Positions 13,736 to 21,475 of a DNA stretch of 64,000 bases are shown here, in pieces. Both the position numbers and the translations under genes were made by a program. The DNA is from Acidaminococcus fermentans DSM 20731 (GTDB lineage: Bacteria; Bacillota; Negativicutes; Acidaminococcales; Acidaminococcaceae). The notes under the pieces are model-generated. The model was not told where the DNA came from and did no database searches. It saw only the letters and a program-made list of their open reading frames with translations. Each line of letters starts with the position of its first letter. Within the stretch, counting starts at the first letter, position 1. Location: the NCBI RefSeq assembly GCF_000025305.1, contig NC_013740.1, forward strand, positions 930,001 through 994,000. The letters run 5' to 3'.

Positions 13736-15370
13736 ATGAAGGTTGTACAAGGGAAGGGGGCTTCCGCCGGGGTGGCCGTGGGCCCGATCCTGGTGAAGCC
13801 GGTGGAACGGCAACCGGAAATCCACCTGGACACCTGTCTGGATCCCCAACAGGAACTGAAACGGCTCCAGGCTGCCCAGCAGCAGGTGATCCAGACCCTG
13901 GAAGGGTTGAAGGAAAAAGCCCGGCAGCAGGTGGGAGAAGAGGAAGCCGGCATTTTTGAAGTCCATCAGATGATGGTCCAGGATCCGGATCTTTGTGACA
14001 CCATCCAGGGACTGATCCAGGAAGAGCACATGACGGCGGAAGCTGCTGTCCGGGAAGCAGGCAGCCAGTTTGCCGCCATGCTGGAAGCCATGGACGATGA
14101 ATACATGCAGGCCCGGGGCGCCGATGTACGGGCCATCTGCGGCCAGCTGGAAGATGCCCTGTCCCAGGGCGGACGGAGCTGGACGGAACTTCTTACCCAG
14201 CCTTCCATCATCTGCGCCGATGACCTGACGCCCAGTGAAACCCTCCAGCTGGACAAATCCCTGATCCTGGGCTTTGTCACCAGCGGGGGCAGCGCCAATT
14301 CCCATACGGCCATCCTGGCCCGGACCATGAAGATTCCGGCCATCGTCCATACGGAAATCGCCCTGGACGAAGACTGGAACGGAACTCTGGGGGCCCTGGA
14401 CGGCAGCACCGGGAATTTCTGGCTGGATCCGGAACCCCAGGTGCTGGAACAGCTGAAGGAAAAACAGCTGCAGCACCGGGCGGCGGAAGACGCCCTGGAA
14501 CAGTTCCGGGGCAGACCCACCTGTACGGCGGACGGCCGGACCATTGCCCTGTACGGGAACATCGGCCAGCCGGAAGACATCGATCTGGTACTCCAGAATG
14601 ACGGGGAAGGGGTGGGCCTGTTCCGCAGCGAATTCCTCTATCTGGGCCGGGAAGACTATCCCACGGAAGAGGAACTGTTTGAAGCCTACTGCACGGCGGC
14701 CCAGGAACTGGAAGGCCGGAAGCTGATCATCCGGACCCTGGACATCGGGGCGGACAAAAAAGTGGGCTATTTCCAGCTGCCGGAAGAGGAAAATCCGGCC
14801 TTGGGCTTTCGGGCCATCCGGATCTGCCTGAAACGGCCGGAAATCTTCCTGACCCAGTTGCGGGCCATTCTCCGGGCTTCTGCTTATGGGGAAGTGGCGG
14901 TGATGTTCCCCATGATCATTTCCGTGGAGGAAGTGAAGGCGGCCCGGGCTCTTCTGGAAGAAGCCAAAGCCGGTCTCCGGGCAGAAGGGATCCCCTTTGA
15001 CGAAAAAATGGAAGTGGGGATCATGATCGAAACCCCGGCGGCAGCCCTGATCAGCGATGATCTGGCCCGGTATGTGGATTTCTTCAGCATCGGGACCAAC
15101 GATCTGGTCCAGTATACCCTGGCGGTGGACCGGCAGAACGCCAGTCTGGAAGAACTGGGGAAAGCCAGCCACAAGGCGGTGCTCCGTCTCATCGACCTGA
15201 CCATCCGGAACGGTCATGCCGGAGGCTGCTGGGTGGGCATCTGTGGCGAAGCGGCGGCAGATCCGGAACTGATACCGTATTTTGTGGCCATGGGTGTGGA
15301 TGAACTGAGCATGTCCGCCGGGAAGATCCTCCAGACGCGGAAACTGATCAGCACCCTCCATGGGGCATGA
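13736..15370 (+). CDS. ptsI: Phosphoenolpyruvate-protein phosphotransferase (PTS enzyme I)
   Basis: A 544-residue enzyme I that autophosphorylates from phosphoenolpyruvate and donates to HPr. The start at ATG 13736 has AAGGAGG upstream; a TTG two codons earlier is in frame. The N-terminal swivelling domain carries the active histidine in GGSANSHTAILART (His190), one residue longer than the usual GG-TSH spacing. The PEP-binding barrel shows GLFRSEFLYL, RTLDIGADK, FRAIRICLKRPEIF, MFPMI, GIMIETPAA and DFFSIGTNDLVQYTLAVDR, and the C-terminus has CGEAAADPE. Length is slightly short of 570 but complete. It ends in overlap with the upstream region of the next gene. Confidence 0.95.
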   Translation: MKVVQGKGASAGVAVGPILVKPVERQPEIHLDTCLDPQQELKRLQAAQQQVIQTLEGLKEKARQQVGEEEAGIFEVHQMMVQDPDLCDTIQGLIQEEHMTAEAAVREAGSQFAAMLEAMDDEYMQARGADVRAICGQLEDALSQGGRSWTELLTQPSIICADDLTPSETLQLDKSLILGFVTSGGSANSHTAILARTMKIPAIVHTEIALDEDWNGTLGALDGSTGNFWLDPEPQVLEQLKEKQLQHRAAEDALEQFRGRPTCTADGRTIALYGNIGQPEDIDLVLQNDGEGVGLFRSEFLYLGREDYPTEEELFEAYCTAAQELEGRKLIIRTLDIGADKKVGYFQLPEEENPALGFRAIRICLKRPEIFLTQLRAILRASAYGEVAVMFPMIISVEEVKAARALLEEAKAGLRAEGIPFDEKMEVGIMIETPAAALISDDLARYVDFFSIGTNDLVQYTLAVDRQNASLEELGKASHKAVLRLIDLTIRNGHAGGCWVGICGEAAADPELIPYFVAMGVDELSMSAGKILQTRKLISTLHGA

Positions 15371-15389
15371 GAAGGGAGGTACAGGACCG

Positions 15390-16115
15390 TTGATCGATCT
15401 GGATCTGAAACAGGCGGCGGACAAGGCCATTGCCCTCCAGCCGGAGAAACGGGTCCTGCCTTTCCTGTACAAGGATCAGGCCCTGTTCATCAAGCGAAAA
15501 GTATCCAACCACCGGAATGCATTTGCCAAACAGAGTGTGGAAGGGGCGTTCTGGTGCGAAGTGTATAAAATCATGACGGTGAACCAGTATTTTCCCCTGG
15601 CACCGGAAATCGTCCTGCTCCAGGATGACTATTTTGTCATGAAGGCGGTGGGCAAGACTCTCCAGGGGGTGGCCAAGGAAGCTCCCTGGGCGGACTGCCG
15701 GCTGGAAGCCTACCGGAAGGCGGGAGAAAGCCTGGCCCGGCTCCATCAGATGGGGCTCCACCACGGCCGTCCGGCCCTTCGGGATATTGCCTATGACCGG
15801 GAGCAGGACAAAATCACCTTCCTGGACTGGGAAAACGAAAAGCGGTTCATTGACGCGGATCCCCGGGTACTGGACCTGTTCCTGTTTGTGCACAGCTGTT
15901 TCCGGGAAAAAAGCTGGAAGGACAGGAGCCTGCTGGAGACGGCCATGAAAGCCTACTGCAACAGTCCGGTAGGACGGGATATCCTGCGCCAGGCCAAAGC
16001 CCTGATCGGGAAATACCGGACGGCGTTTGCCCTGTGTGAAAAACTCCGGTGTTTCGGCTGGCGGGATGTGAACAGCCTGGACGATGCCCGGAAATTCATC
16101 CTGGAACGGGAGTAA
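15390..16115 (+). CDS. Kinase-fold protein of the InaA/LPS-kinase or APH type, unknown substrate
   Basis: A 241-residue protein placed between ptsI and trmK. The central part, LARLHQMGLHHGRPALRDIAYDREQDKITFLDWENEKRF, mirrors the catalytic loop (HG-RP-LRD) and metal loop (LDWE) of InaA/WaaP and aminoglycoside-phosphotransferase-type kinases, so a phosphotransferase is predicted. The start is taken as TTG 15390, 9 bases after GGGAGG; an ATG at 15360 would place that site inside the gene. No signal peptide. In a diderm organism a lipopolysaccharide-core kinase role is possible but unproven. Neighbours give no pathway. Confidence 0.6.
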   Translation: MIDLDLKQAADKAIALQPEKRVLPFLYKDQALFIKRKVSNHRNAFAKQSVEGAFWCEVYKIMTVNQYFPLAPEIVLLQDDYFVMKAVGKTLQGVAKEAPWADCRLEAYRKAGESLARLHQMGLHHGRPALRDIAYDREQDKITFLDWENEKRFIDADPRVLDLFLFVHSCFREKSWKDRSLLETAMKAYCNSPVGRDILRQAKALIGKYRTAFALCEKLRCFGWRDVNSLDDARKFILERE

Positions 16116-16125
16116 AGGAGAAACC

Positions 16126-16836
16126 ATGCATTTTGGACCTCGATTGGAGGCGGTGGCGGCCCTGGTGCCGCCCTGCCGGACCCTGGCTGATATCGGGACG
16201 GACCATGCCTATCTGCCGGTGCTGCTGCTCCAGGAAGGAAAAATCAACAGGGCCATTGCCGGGGATGTGGTCCCCGGTCCCTGTGAGGCGGCCCGGCACA
16301 CGGTACGGCAGTTCCATCTGGAAAACCGGATCACCGTGCGTCAGGGCAGCGGGCTGACAGTACTGGCCCCGGGAGAGGCGGAAACGGCTGTGATGGCCGG
16401 AATGGGAGCAGAAACCATGCTCCAGATTCTGGCAGAAACCCCGGAGGTATGGCAGCATCCCGGATTCCGGCATCTGGTGCTCCAGCCCATGAGCGATTCC
16501 GCCCGGCTCCGCCGCTGGGGCCAGGAGCATGGCTGGGCGGTGACCCGGGAAGAACTGGTCCGGGAAGGGAAACGGTTGTACGAACTGCTGCTGCTGGAAC
16601 CCTGTCCCGGCTGGCAGTATCCCGGCTGCTGCTGGGAAGTGGGGGACGACCTGCTCCGCCGGCATCACCCGCTGCTGCCGGATTTCCTGGCGGAAAAGAA
16701 AAAGAAAATCCGGATGCTGCTGACCCAGATGGACCGGAGCGAACGGGCCCGGGCCAGCCGGCAGTATGGAGAATATGAGACTCTGTGGAAACAACTGGAG
16801 GAAATGGAACGTGGAAACGGAAGAAATGGAAAGTAA
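16126..16836 (+). CDS. trmK: tRNA (adenine(22)-N(1))-methyltransferase TrmK
   Basis: A 236-residue SAM-dependent methyltransferase that modifies A22 of bacterial tRNAs. The N-terminal Rossmann part shows RLEAVAALVPPCRTLADIGTDHAYLPV with the SAM loop and GDVVPGPCEAA; NPPF-type residues are replaced by AGMGAETM as in the TrmK family; LVLQPMSD and LYELLLLEP follow; a helical C-terminal coiled segment ends the protein. Start 16126 has AAAGGAG upstream. It overlaps the downstream NIF3 gene, a pairing seen in many Firmicutes, arguing for translational coupling. Confidence 0.92.
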   Translation: MHFGPRLEAVAALVPPCRTLADIGTDHAYLPVLLLQEGKINRAIAGDVVPGPCEAARHTVRQFHLENRITVRQGSGLTVLAPGEAETAVMAGMGAETMLQILAETPEVWQHPGFRHLVLQPMSDSARLRRWGQEHGWAVTREELVREGKRLYELLLLEPCPGWQYPGCCWEVGDDLLRRHHPLLPDFLAEKKKKIRMLLTQMDRSERARASRQYGEYETLWKQLEEMERGNGRNGK

Positions 16837-17629
16837 GGAAACGACCGTAACCGACATCTGCCTGTTCATGAACGAACTGGCACCGGTGAAATATGCGGAA
16901 AGCTGGGACAATCCCGGCCTGCTGCTGGGACATCTGGCCCAGCATGTGCACAAGATCATGGTGGCGTTGGACCTGAGCCCGGAAGTGGCGGAACAGGCCA
17001 TCGAACAGGAATGTGACATCATCATTACCCATCATCCCTATTATTTCAGCCTGCCCAAGACCCTGGCGGTAACGGATACCAAGATGGAAGTGCTCTATGA
17101 GCTGATCAAACACGACATCGCCCTGTATGCGGCCCACACCAACCTGGATGCGGCCAAAGGCGGGGTCAACGATGTACTGGCAGCCCGGCTGGGACTGGAT
17201 GAAGTGACGGAGATCCCCCGGAAGGACTGCCCGGAACAGGGACTGGCCCGGATCGGGGTCCTGGATGAACCCATGGCCCTGAAGGATTTTGCCGCCAAGG
17301 TCCGGGATGACCTGGGAGCTGAACACCTGACCTACGCCGGCGGGGACGAACCGGTGTACAAAGTGGCCGTGGTGGGCGGCAGCGGTGCGGATTTCATGGA
17401 AGACGCCCTGGCCGCCGGAGCGGATACCCTGGTCACCGGGGATCTGAAATACCATGTGGCCCAGAAGGCGCTGAATCTGGGACTCAATGTGGTGGACGGC
17501 ACCCATCAGCTGACGGAAAGCCCGGTGGTGGACAAGCTGGAACAGGTACTGCAGGCCTGGTGTGAAGAATCCGGCCGTCATTTTGCAGTGATCCGTGCGG
17601 AAGAAGACCGGATCCTCCAGACGGTATAA
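16811..17629 (+). CDS. NIF3-like dinuclear metal protein (YqfO family)
   Basis: A 272-residue member of the NIF3/YqfO family, often labelled GTP cyclohydrolase I type 2, although the true reaction is unsettled. The motif ESWDNPGLLLG is near the N-terminus; metal ligands are expected in IITHHPYYF, AAHTNLDAAKGGVNDVLA and, at the C-terminus, DGTHQLTESPVVDKL. GTG 16811 has GGAGG 9 bases upstream and is preferred; ATG 16826 is an in-frame alternative with a poorer site. It lacks the long central insert of some homologues. The gene overlaps trmK by 26 bases and is followed 12 bases later by the HD nuclease gene. Confidence 0.88.
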   Translation: METEEMESKETTVTDICLFMNELAPVKYAESWDNPGLLLGHLAQHVHKIMVALDLSPEVAEQAIEQECDIIITHHPYYFSLPKTLAVTDTKMEVLYELIKHDIALYAAHTNLDAAKGGVNDVLAARLGLDEVTEIPRKDCPEQGLARIGVLDEPMALKDFAAKVRDDLGAEHLTYAGGDEPVYKVAVVGGSGADFMEDALAAGADTLVTGDLKYHVAQKALNLGLNVVDGTHQLTESPVVDKLEQVLQAWCEESGRHFAVIRAEEDRILQTV

Positions 17630-17641
17630 GGGGCGGCTGTC

Positions 17642-18565
17642 ATGATCCGAGATCTGCAGCTGGGGAATGCCATGGAACAGCCCTGTCTGGTCCGCCTCCA
17701 GAAAGTGGGGACCTCCTCCAACGGAAAGCCCTATGCCAAGGGCCTGCTGGAGGACAACAGCGGCTGCATTCCCTTTATCTGTTTTGAAGCTGGCCCCATC
17801 GGCCGGCTCCGGACCATGGAAGCCCCCACACCCTATATAATCGGGGGCAAGGTGGATGTGAACAAATATTCCACCACCATGGCCTACCAGGTGATCGTCC
17901 AGAAGGTCCAGGCGGTGACGGAAGAGGACGATTTGTCCGACCTGCTGCCCAGCGGCCACATCGATCTGGAAAAGTACAAGATGGAATTCCAGGCCTTTAT
18001 GGGCCGGATCCAGGATGACGGGCTGCGGGAGCTGGTGGAAACCCTGTTTTCCGGGAGCACCCTCCGGCAGTTTTTGAAGAACCCGGCAGGGATGCGGCTG
18101 CACCATGCCTACGTGGGAGGTCTTCTCCACCATACGGTGTGTGTTACCCGTCTGGCGGTGGCCATGAGCGGAGCCATCGGAGGGGTGGATCTGGACCTGG
18201 TAATTGCCGGGGCCCTGCTCCATGATCTGGGGAAGATCCGGGAAATTTCTTCGGATCTGGGCTTTCCCTACACCACGGAAGGCCGGCTCATGGGGCATAT
18301 TTCCATCGGAGCCATGGCGGTGGACCGGGCTGCCCGGAAAATCCCGGAACTGTCTCCTGACAAACGGGAACGGCTGCTCCACATCATCCTGAGCCATCAT
18401 GGGGACCAGGACAAGGGATCTCCGGTGGTTTGCGTTACCAAAGAAGCCTTTATCGTCCATTATGCGGATGAAGTGGATTCCATTATGAATCAGTTCCACG
18501 AAAAAGAACGGAGCGAAACCTGGGAATACGACAAAATGTTACAGCGGTACCTGTGGAAGGTTTGA
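17642..18565 (+). CDS. 3'-5' exoribonuclease YhaM-like, OB-fold and HD domain
   Basis: A 307-residue protein with an N-terminal OB-fold-like part (about 15-95) and an HD-type metal-dependent phosphohydrolase domain (about 150-285). HD ligands appear as HHAYVGGLLHHT, GALLHDLGKI, GHISIGA and LSHHGDQDKGSP, the YhaM pattern. YhaM enzymes trim short RNA from the 3' end in the cytoplasm. It is the last gene of the trmK-NIF3 group. The promoter of RNase P RNA overlaps its stop codon. Confidence 0.9.
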   Translation: MIRDLQLGNAMEQPCLVRLQKVGTSSNGKPYAKGLLEDNSGCIPFICFEAGPIGRLRTMEAPTPYIIGGKVDVNKYSTTMAYQVIVQKVQAVTEEDDLSDLLPSGHIDLEKYKMEFQAFMGRIQDDGLRELVETLFSGSTLRQFLKNPAGMRLHHAYVGGLLHHTVCVTRLAVAMSGAIGGVDLDLVIAGALLHDLGKIREISSDLGFPYTTEGRLMGHISIGAMAVDRAARKIPELSPDKRERLLHIILSHHGDQDKGSPVVCVTKEAFIVHYADEVDSIMNQFHEKERSETWEYDKMLQRYLWKV

Positions 18566-18590
18566 CGGATTGCCCAACCTATGGTATCAT
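18562..18590 (+). promoter_or_regulatory. Promoter of rnpB
   Basis: TTGACG (18562-18567), 17 bases, TATCAT (18585-18590), 8 bases before the RNA start. It overlaps the stop codon of the preceding gene. Confidence 0.8.
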
Positions 18591-18598
18591 TTCAAGCT

Positions 18599-18938
18599 GT
18601 GAGTGCGGAAAGATAATCGCGGCAGCCCTTGTGGCTGATGAGGAAAGTCCGAGCTCCGCAGGGCAGGATGCTGGATAACGTCCAGTGGGGGCGACCCTAA
18701 GGAAAGTGCCACAGAAAACAAACCGCCGGCTCGCCGGTAAGGATGAAACGGTGCGGTAAGAGCGCACCAGCGGTCAAGTGATTGGCCGGCTTGGTAAACC
18801 CCATCCGGAGCAAGACCAAATAGGGAAGGGATGAAGCGGCCCGCTGAGCCTTCCGGGTAGCGTTGCTTGAACCTGCAGGCAACTGCAGGGCTAGATAAAT
18901 GATTATCCTAGACAGAACTCGGCTTACTGAGCACTCAC
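18599..18938 (+). ncRNA. rnpB: RNase P RNA (class A)
   Basis: The catalytic RNA of ribonuclease P, which matures tRNA 5' ends. The ends pair as P1 (GTGAGTGC with GCACTCAC). Conserved blocks are present in order: GAGGAAAGTCCGAGCTCC, CAGGGCAGGATGCTGGATAA, GGGGGCGACCCTAAGGAAAG, GTGCCACAGAAAACAAACCG, AAGGATGAAACGGTGCGGTA, AGAGCGCACCAGCG, GGTAAACCCCATCCGGAGCA, and near the 3' end AGATAAATGATTATCCTAGA followed by ACAGAACTCGGCTTA. Length about 340 nt is normal for type A. Thioredoxin follows within 45 bases. Confidence 0.97.
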
Positions 18939-18981
18939 AACCTGAAAAAGTACCTTGTGCCTGAGGCACGGAGGAGGAAAT

Positions 18982-19302
18982 ATGATGGAAATGATGCATA
19001 TCGGCAGTGCAGATGCTTTTGACAAACTGGTGCAGTCCGGGGACAAACCGGTACTGGTGGACTTCTGGGCCACCTGGTGCGGTCCCTGCCGGATGCTGGC
19101 ACCGGTGATCGAAGAACTGGCCGGGGAACATCCGGAAGTCCAGTTCGCCAAGCTGGATGTGGATCAGGTACCGGATGTGGCCATGCGTTTTGGCGTGTCG
19201 GCCATTCCCACGGTGGTACTGTTCAAAGCCGGGAAGGAAGTCCAGCGCTTTGTAGGGGTCGAACCCAAAGGAGCGTATGAACAGGCTCTGGCAGCTCTGT
19301 AA
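18982..19302 (+). CDS. trxA: Thioredoxin
   Basis: A 106-residue thioredoxin with the redox pair WCGPC (Cys33 and Cys36) in VDFWATWCGPCRM and the cis-proline loop SAIPTVVLF. It reduces protein disulfides in the cytoplasm, using thioredoxin reductase, which is not in this window. GGAGGAGG lies upstream of ATG 18982. It sits 43 bases after RNase P RNA and 17 bases before a glycosyltransferase gene. Length and motifs are canonical. Confidence 0.96.
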   Translation: MMEMMHIGSADAFDKLVQSGDKPVLVDFWATWCGPCRMLAPVIEELAGEHPEVQFAKLDVDQVPDVAMRFGVSAIPTVVLFKAGKEVQRFVGVEPKGAYEQALAAL

Positions 19303-19319
19303 AAAGGAGAAGACGCTGC

Positions 19320-20261
19320 ATGAAAAAGATTTCTTTTGTCGTGCCCGTCTTCAATGAAGAGGAAAATATCCATGAGTTTCACAGGCGCCTTACGCAAGTA
19401 ATGGCGCCTTTGCCGTATGACTATGAAATCCTGTTCATTGACGATGGATCCAGGGACCGGACCAGTCTGCTGATCCGGGAACTGGCGGAAAAAGATTCCC
19501 ATGTCCAGGGGTATGTGTTTGCCCGGAACTTCGGCCATCAGCTGGCCCTGACCTGCGGTCTGGACCAGTCCACCGGGGACGCGGTGATTTCCATGGACGG
19601 GGATCTTCAGCATCCTCCGGAAATGGTGCCGGACCTTCTGAAAAAATGGGAAGAGGGCTATGAAATCGTCCAGACCGTGCGGAAATCCACGGAGGACGCT
19701 ACCTGGTTCAAAAGTATAACGTCCCGCTTATACTACAAACTGATCAATTCCATGAGCGAGGTCCGGATCACTCCCGGGGGCAGCGACTTCCGGCTTATGG
19801 ACAGGAAAGCGGTGGATGCCCTGAACCGGTTCCGGGAACGGGCCCGGTTCATCCGGGGCATGGTGAACAACCTGGGGTTCCGGTACACCACCCTGGAATT
19901 TGTGGCGCCGCCCCGGTTTGCCGGCCATTCCAAGTTCAGCCTGCGGAAAATGCTCCGATTTGCCCTGGACGGAATTACGGCGTTTTCCCGGGTGCCCCTG
20001 CGTCTGGCTCTGTATGTGGGGTGCATTGCCGGGCTGGGCAGCATCCTGCTGATCGGTCATGTCATTTATGTGAAATATATCGTCCAGGATGCGGTGCCCG
20101 GGTGGACCACTTTGGCTGCAGCAGAGTTCTTCCTGGGAGGCGTGGAGCTGATCGGCATCGGTATTGTGGGGGAATATGTGGGCCGGATCTTCGATGAAGT
20201 GAAGCAGAGACCTTTGTATATTATTCGTGAACATATCGTGAAAAATGGTAACAGCCGATAG
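19320..20261 (+). CDS. Glycosyltransferase family 2, polyprenyl-phosphate sugar transferase type (DPM1/GtrB-like)
   Basis: A 313-residue membrane-bound family 2 glycosyltransferase. The catalytic domain (about 1-230) shows FVVPVFNEEENI, FIDDGSRDRT, VFARNFGHQLALTCGLD, ISMDGDLQHPPE (the DxD motif) and GGSDFRLMDRKAV. Two hydrophobic helices near 235-260 and 270-300 close the protein. GtrB/ArnC/DPM1-like enzymes put glucose, mannose or an aminosugar on undecaprenyl phosphate for envelope glycan modification. No partner flippase or acceptor transferase is adjacent, so the sugar is unknown. AAAGGAG precedes the start. Confidence 0.92.
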   Translation: MKKISFVVPVFNEEENIHEFHRRLTQVMAPLPYDYEILFIDDGSRDRTSLLIRELAEKDSHVQGYVFARNFGHQLALTCGLDQSTGDAVISMDGDLQHPPEMVPDLLKKWEEGYEIVQTVRKSTEDATWFKSITSRLYYKLINSMSEVRITPGGSDFRLMDRKAVDALNRFRERARFIRGMVNNLGFRYTTLEFVAPPRFAGHSKFSLRKMLRFALDGITAFSRVPLRLALYVGCIAGLGSILLIGHVIYVKYIVQDAVPGWTTLAAAEFFLGGVELIGIGIVGEYVGRIFDEVKQRPLYIIREHIVKNGNSR

Positions 20262-20287
20262 ACAGGAAATAAGAGAATTGTTATAAT
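20259..20287 (+). promoter_or_regulatory. Promoter of the riboswitch-controlled NlpC/P60 gene
   Basis: TAGACA (20259-20264), 17 bases, TATAAT (20282-20287). Initiation would fall near 20294, about 18 bases before the aptamer. Confidence 0.75.
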
Positions 20288-20311
20288 AAGAGCCGGCAAA
20301 ACTAAATAAAA

Positions 20312-20423
20312 AAGCCGAATCACAGCAATGTGAACGGGGGAACCAAAGTGGGGTTAATTTCTTCGGAATAGGGCATCTCGACCCGCACCCGGCAGCTAAC
20401 TTCGTAGGCGTAATCGAGAGGAT
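20312..20423 (+). promoter_or_regulatory. Cyclic di-AMP riboswitch (ydaO-yuaA type)
   Basis: The conserved blocks are in order: GCCGAAT, AACGGGGGAACC, GTGGGGTTAAT, ATAGGGC, CTCGACCCGCACCCG, GCAGCTAACTTCGTAGGCGT and the closing CGAGAGGA. This is the ydaO-type aptamer, which binds cyclic di-AMP and usually represses cell-wall hydrolase or potassium and osmolyte genes. The aptamer ends within two bases of the first possible start codon of the downstream gene, and no terminator hairpin can be fitted between them. Confidence 0.92.
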
Positions 20424-21146
20424 GTGTTTATTATATTTAGGAGGATGATGCTTGGCGTAGTGCTGGCAGCGGCGACCACCGCAGCAGTGGCATTACCTGC
20501 GCAGAACGTATTTGCCAGTTTCAAACCAGGTCAGTCGGGACCGGAAGTGGCAGCCATCCAGGAACAGCTCCTGATGGAAGGCTATGACATCGGGATCCCT
20601 GACGGGGTCTATGGAGCCCGTACCGTGGCTGCGGTAAAGAAATACCAGGCCAGCATGGGGCTGGCGGCAGACGGGGTCATCGGGAACTTCACCTACAAAA
20701 AGCTCATGGGCAGAGAAATGCCCACCCACCGTACGCTGAACACCAACCGGGGATATGGCAGCAGCTATGGTTATGGCAGCAGTACGGCCAGAGAGCTGAT
20801 CAGCACCGCTTACGATTATGTTGGGGTGCCTTATGTTTTCGGGGGGACCACCCCCTGGGGCTTTGACTGTTCCGGATACACCCAGTATGTATTCCGGCAG
20901 ATGGGAATCGAAATTCCCCGGACAGCGGATGCCCAGTATTATGCTTTCCCGAAAGTTTCTTCCAGCGAGCTGGAACCGGGAGATCTGGTGTTTTTTGAAA
21001 CTTATGAACCGGGCCCGTCCCACTGCGGCATTTACATCGGCAACGGTCAGATGCTGCAGGCCGGGAGCAGCACCGGTGTCACAGTATCCAATGTGTTCAG
21101 TGGATACTGGGGCGCAAGATATATCGGAGCGGCACGAGTCCTCTAA
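20424..21146 (+). CDS. Secreted cell-wall hydrolase, peptidoglycan-binding and NlpC/P60 domains
   Basis: A 240-residue exported peptidoglycan hydrolase. From GTG 20424 the order is: signal peptide (basic IFRR, hydrophobic core, cleavage near NVFA), a PG_binding_1 repeat (about 33-95, GPEVAAIQEQLL and GVYGARTVAAVKKYQ), a Gly/Ser/Tyr-rich linker (about 105-120) and an NlpC/P60 domain with the nucleophile in WGFDCSGYTQ (Cys149) and the histidine in GPSHCGIYIG. It would cut stem-peptide bonds. The start is uncertain: ATG 20445 and 20448 sit almost on the AGGAGG site and give a signal peptide with no basic residue. Control by the preceding c-di-AMP riboswitch is expected. Confidence 0.9.
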   Translation: MFIIFRRMMLGVVLAAATTAAVALPAQNVFASFKPGQSGPEVAAIQEQLLMEGYDIGIPDGVYGARTVAAVKKYQASMGLAADGVIGNFTYKKLMGREMPTHRTLNTNRGYGSSYGYGSSTARELISTAYDYVGVPYVFGGTTPWGFDCSGYTQYVFRQMGIEIPRTADAQYYAFPKVSSSELEPGDLVFFETYEPGPSHCGIYIGNGQMLQAGSSTGVTVSNVFSGYWGARYIGAARVL

Positions 21147-21155
21147 GTCCGCTTG

Positions 21156-21192
21156 CCCGTCAGGGAAGATTCCCTGGCGGGTGTTTTTTTTA
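21156..21192 (+). terminator. Intrinsic terminator after the NlpC/P60 gene
   Basis: CCCGTCAGGGAA, loop GA, TTCCCTGGCGGG, then a run of T from 21184. Confidence 0.9.
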
Positions 21193-21199
21193 TAAGAAC

Positions 21200-21273
21200 G
21201 CAGCCCTGGAGGCTGCTAGCCCACCACCATTGCGCAAGCGCAACGGTCCCCCGCCCTTGAAAAGGGCGGATAT
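21200..21273. repeat. Three-hairpin intergenic element, copy 1
   Basis: Hairpin 1 GCAGCC/GGCTGC, linker TAGCCCACCACCA, hairpin 2 TTGCGC-AA-GCGCAA, linker CGGTCCCC, hairpin 3 CCGCCCTT-GA-AAGGGCGG. A second copy on the opposite strand is at 59896-59962, with different stems for hairpins 1 and 2 but the same linkers. The remaining sequence up to 21388 holds no recognisable gene. Confidence 0.8.
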
Positions 21274-21388
21274 AAAACAGGGATCAGGACCGGAGCGGGG
21301 TTGGTGCCGGAAGCTCGTGCATCTGGTGGGGCAACCGGCCTGCGCACCCTGCGGTCCTGTGCCCTGCACTCTTCATTCCCCCCGCAGT

Positions 21389-21417
21389 TTGCACTATACA
21401 CTGATATAGTGTAAAAT
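21389..21417 (+). promoter_or_regulatory. Promoter with overlapping palindromic operator, DtxR-family gene
   Basis: TTGCAC (21389-21394), 17 bases, TAAAAT (21412-21417). The spacer is almost filled by the inverted repeat CACTATA-cactga-TATAGTG (21392-21411). The geometry suggests autoregulation by the metal-dependent regulator encoded downstream. Confidence 0.65.
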
Positions 21418-21475
21418 AAAAGGTAAAATATCAAATACCCAGCATCCTGGATGCTGCAGCAATAGGGTGAAGACT

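Noticed and set aside
13364-15472. 702-codon minus-strand frame opposite ptsH and ptsI
   Set aside because: It runs antisense to two well-conserved PTS genes and starts without a binding site.
16331-18499. 722-codon minus-strand frame opposite trmK, NIF3 and the HD nuclease
   Set aside because: All three plus-strand genes have clear family motifs; the minus frame is low-complexity His/Pro/Gly sequence typical of shadows.
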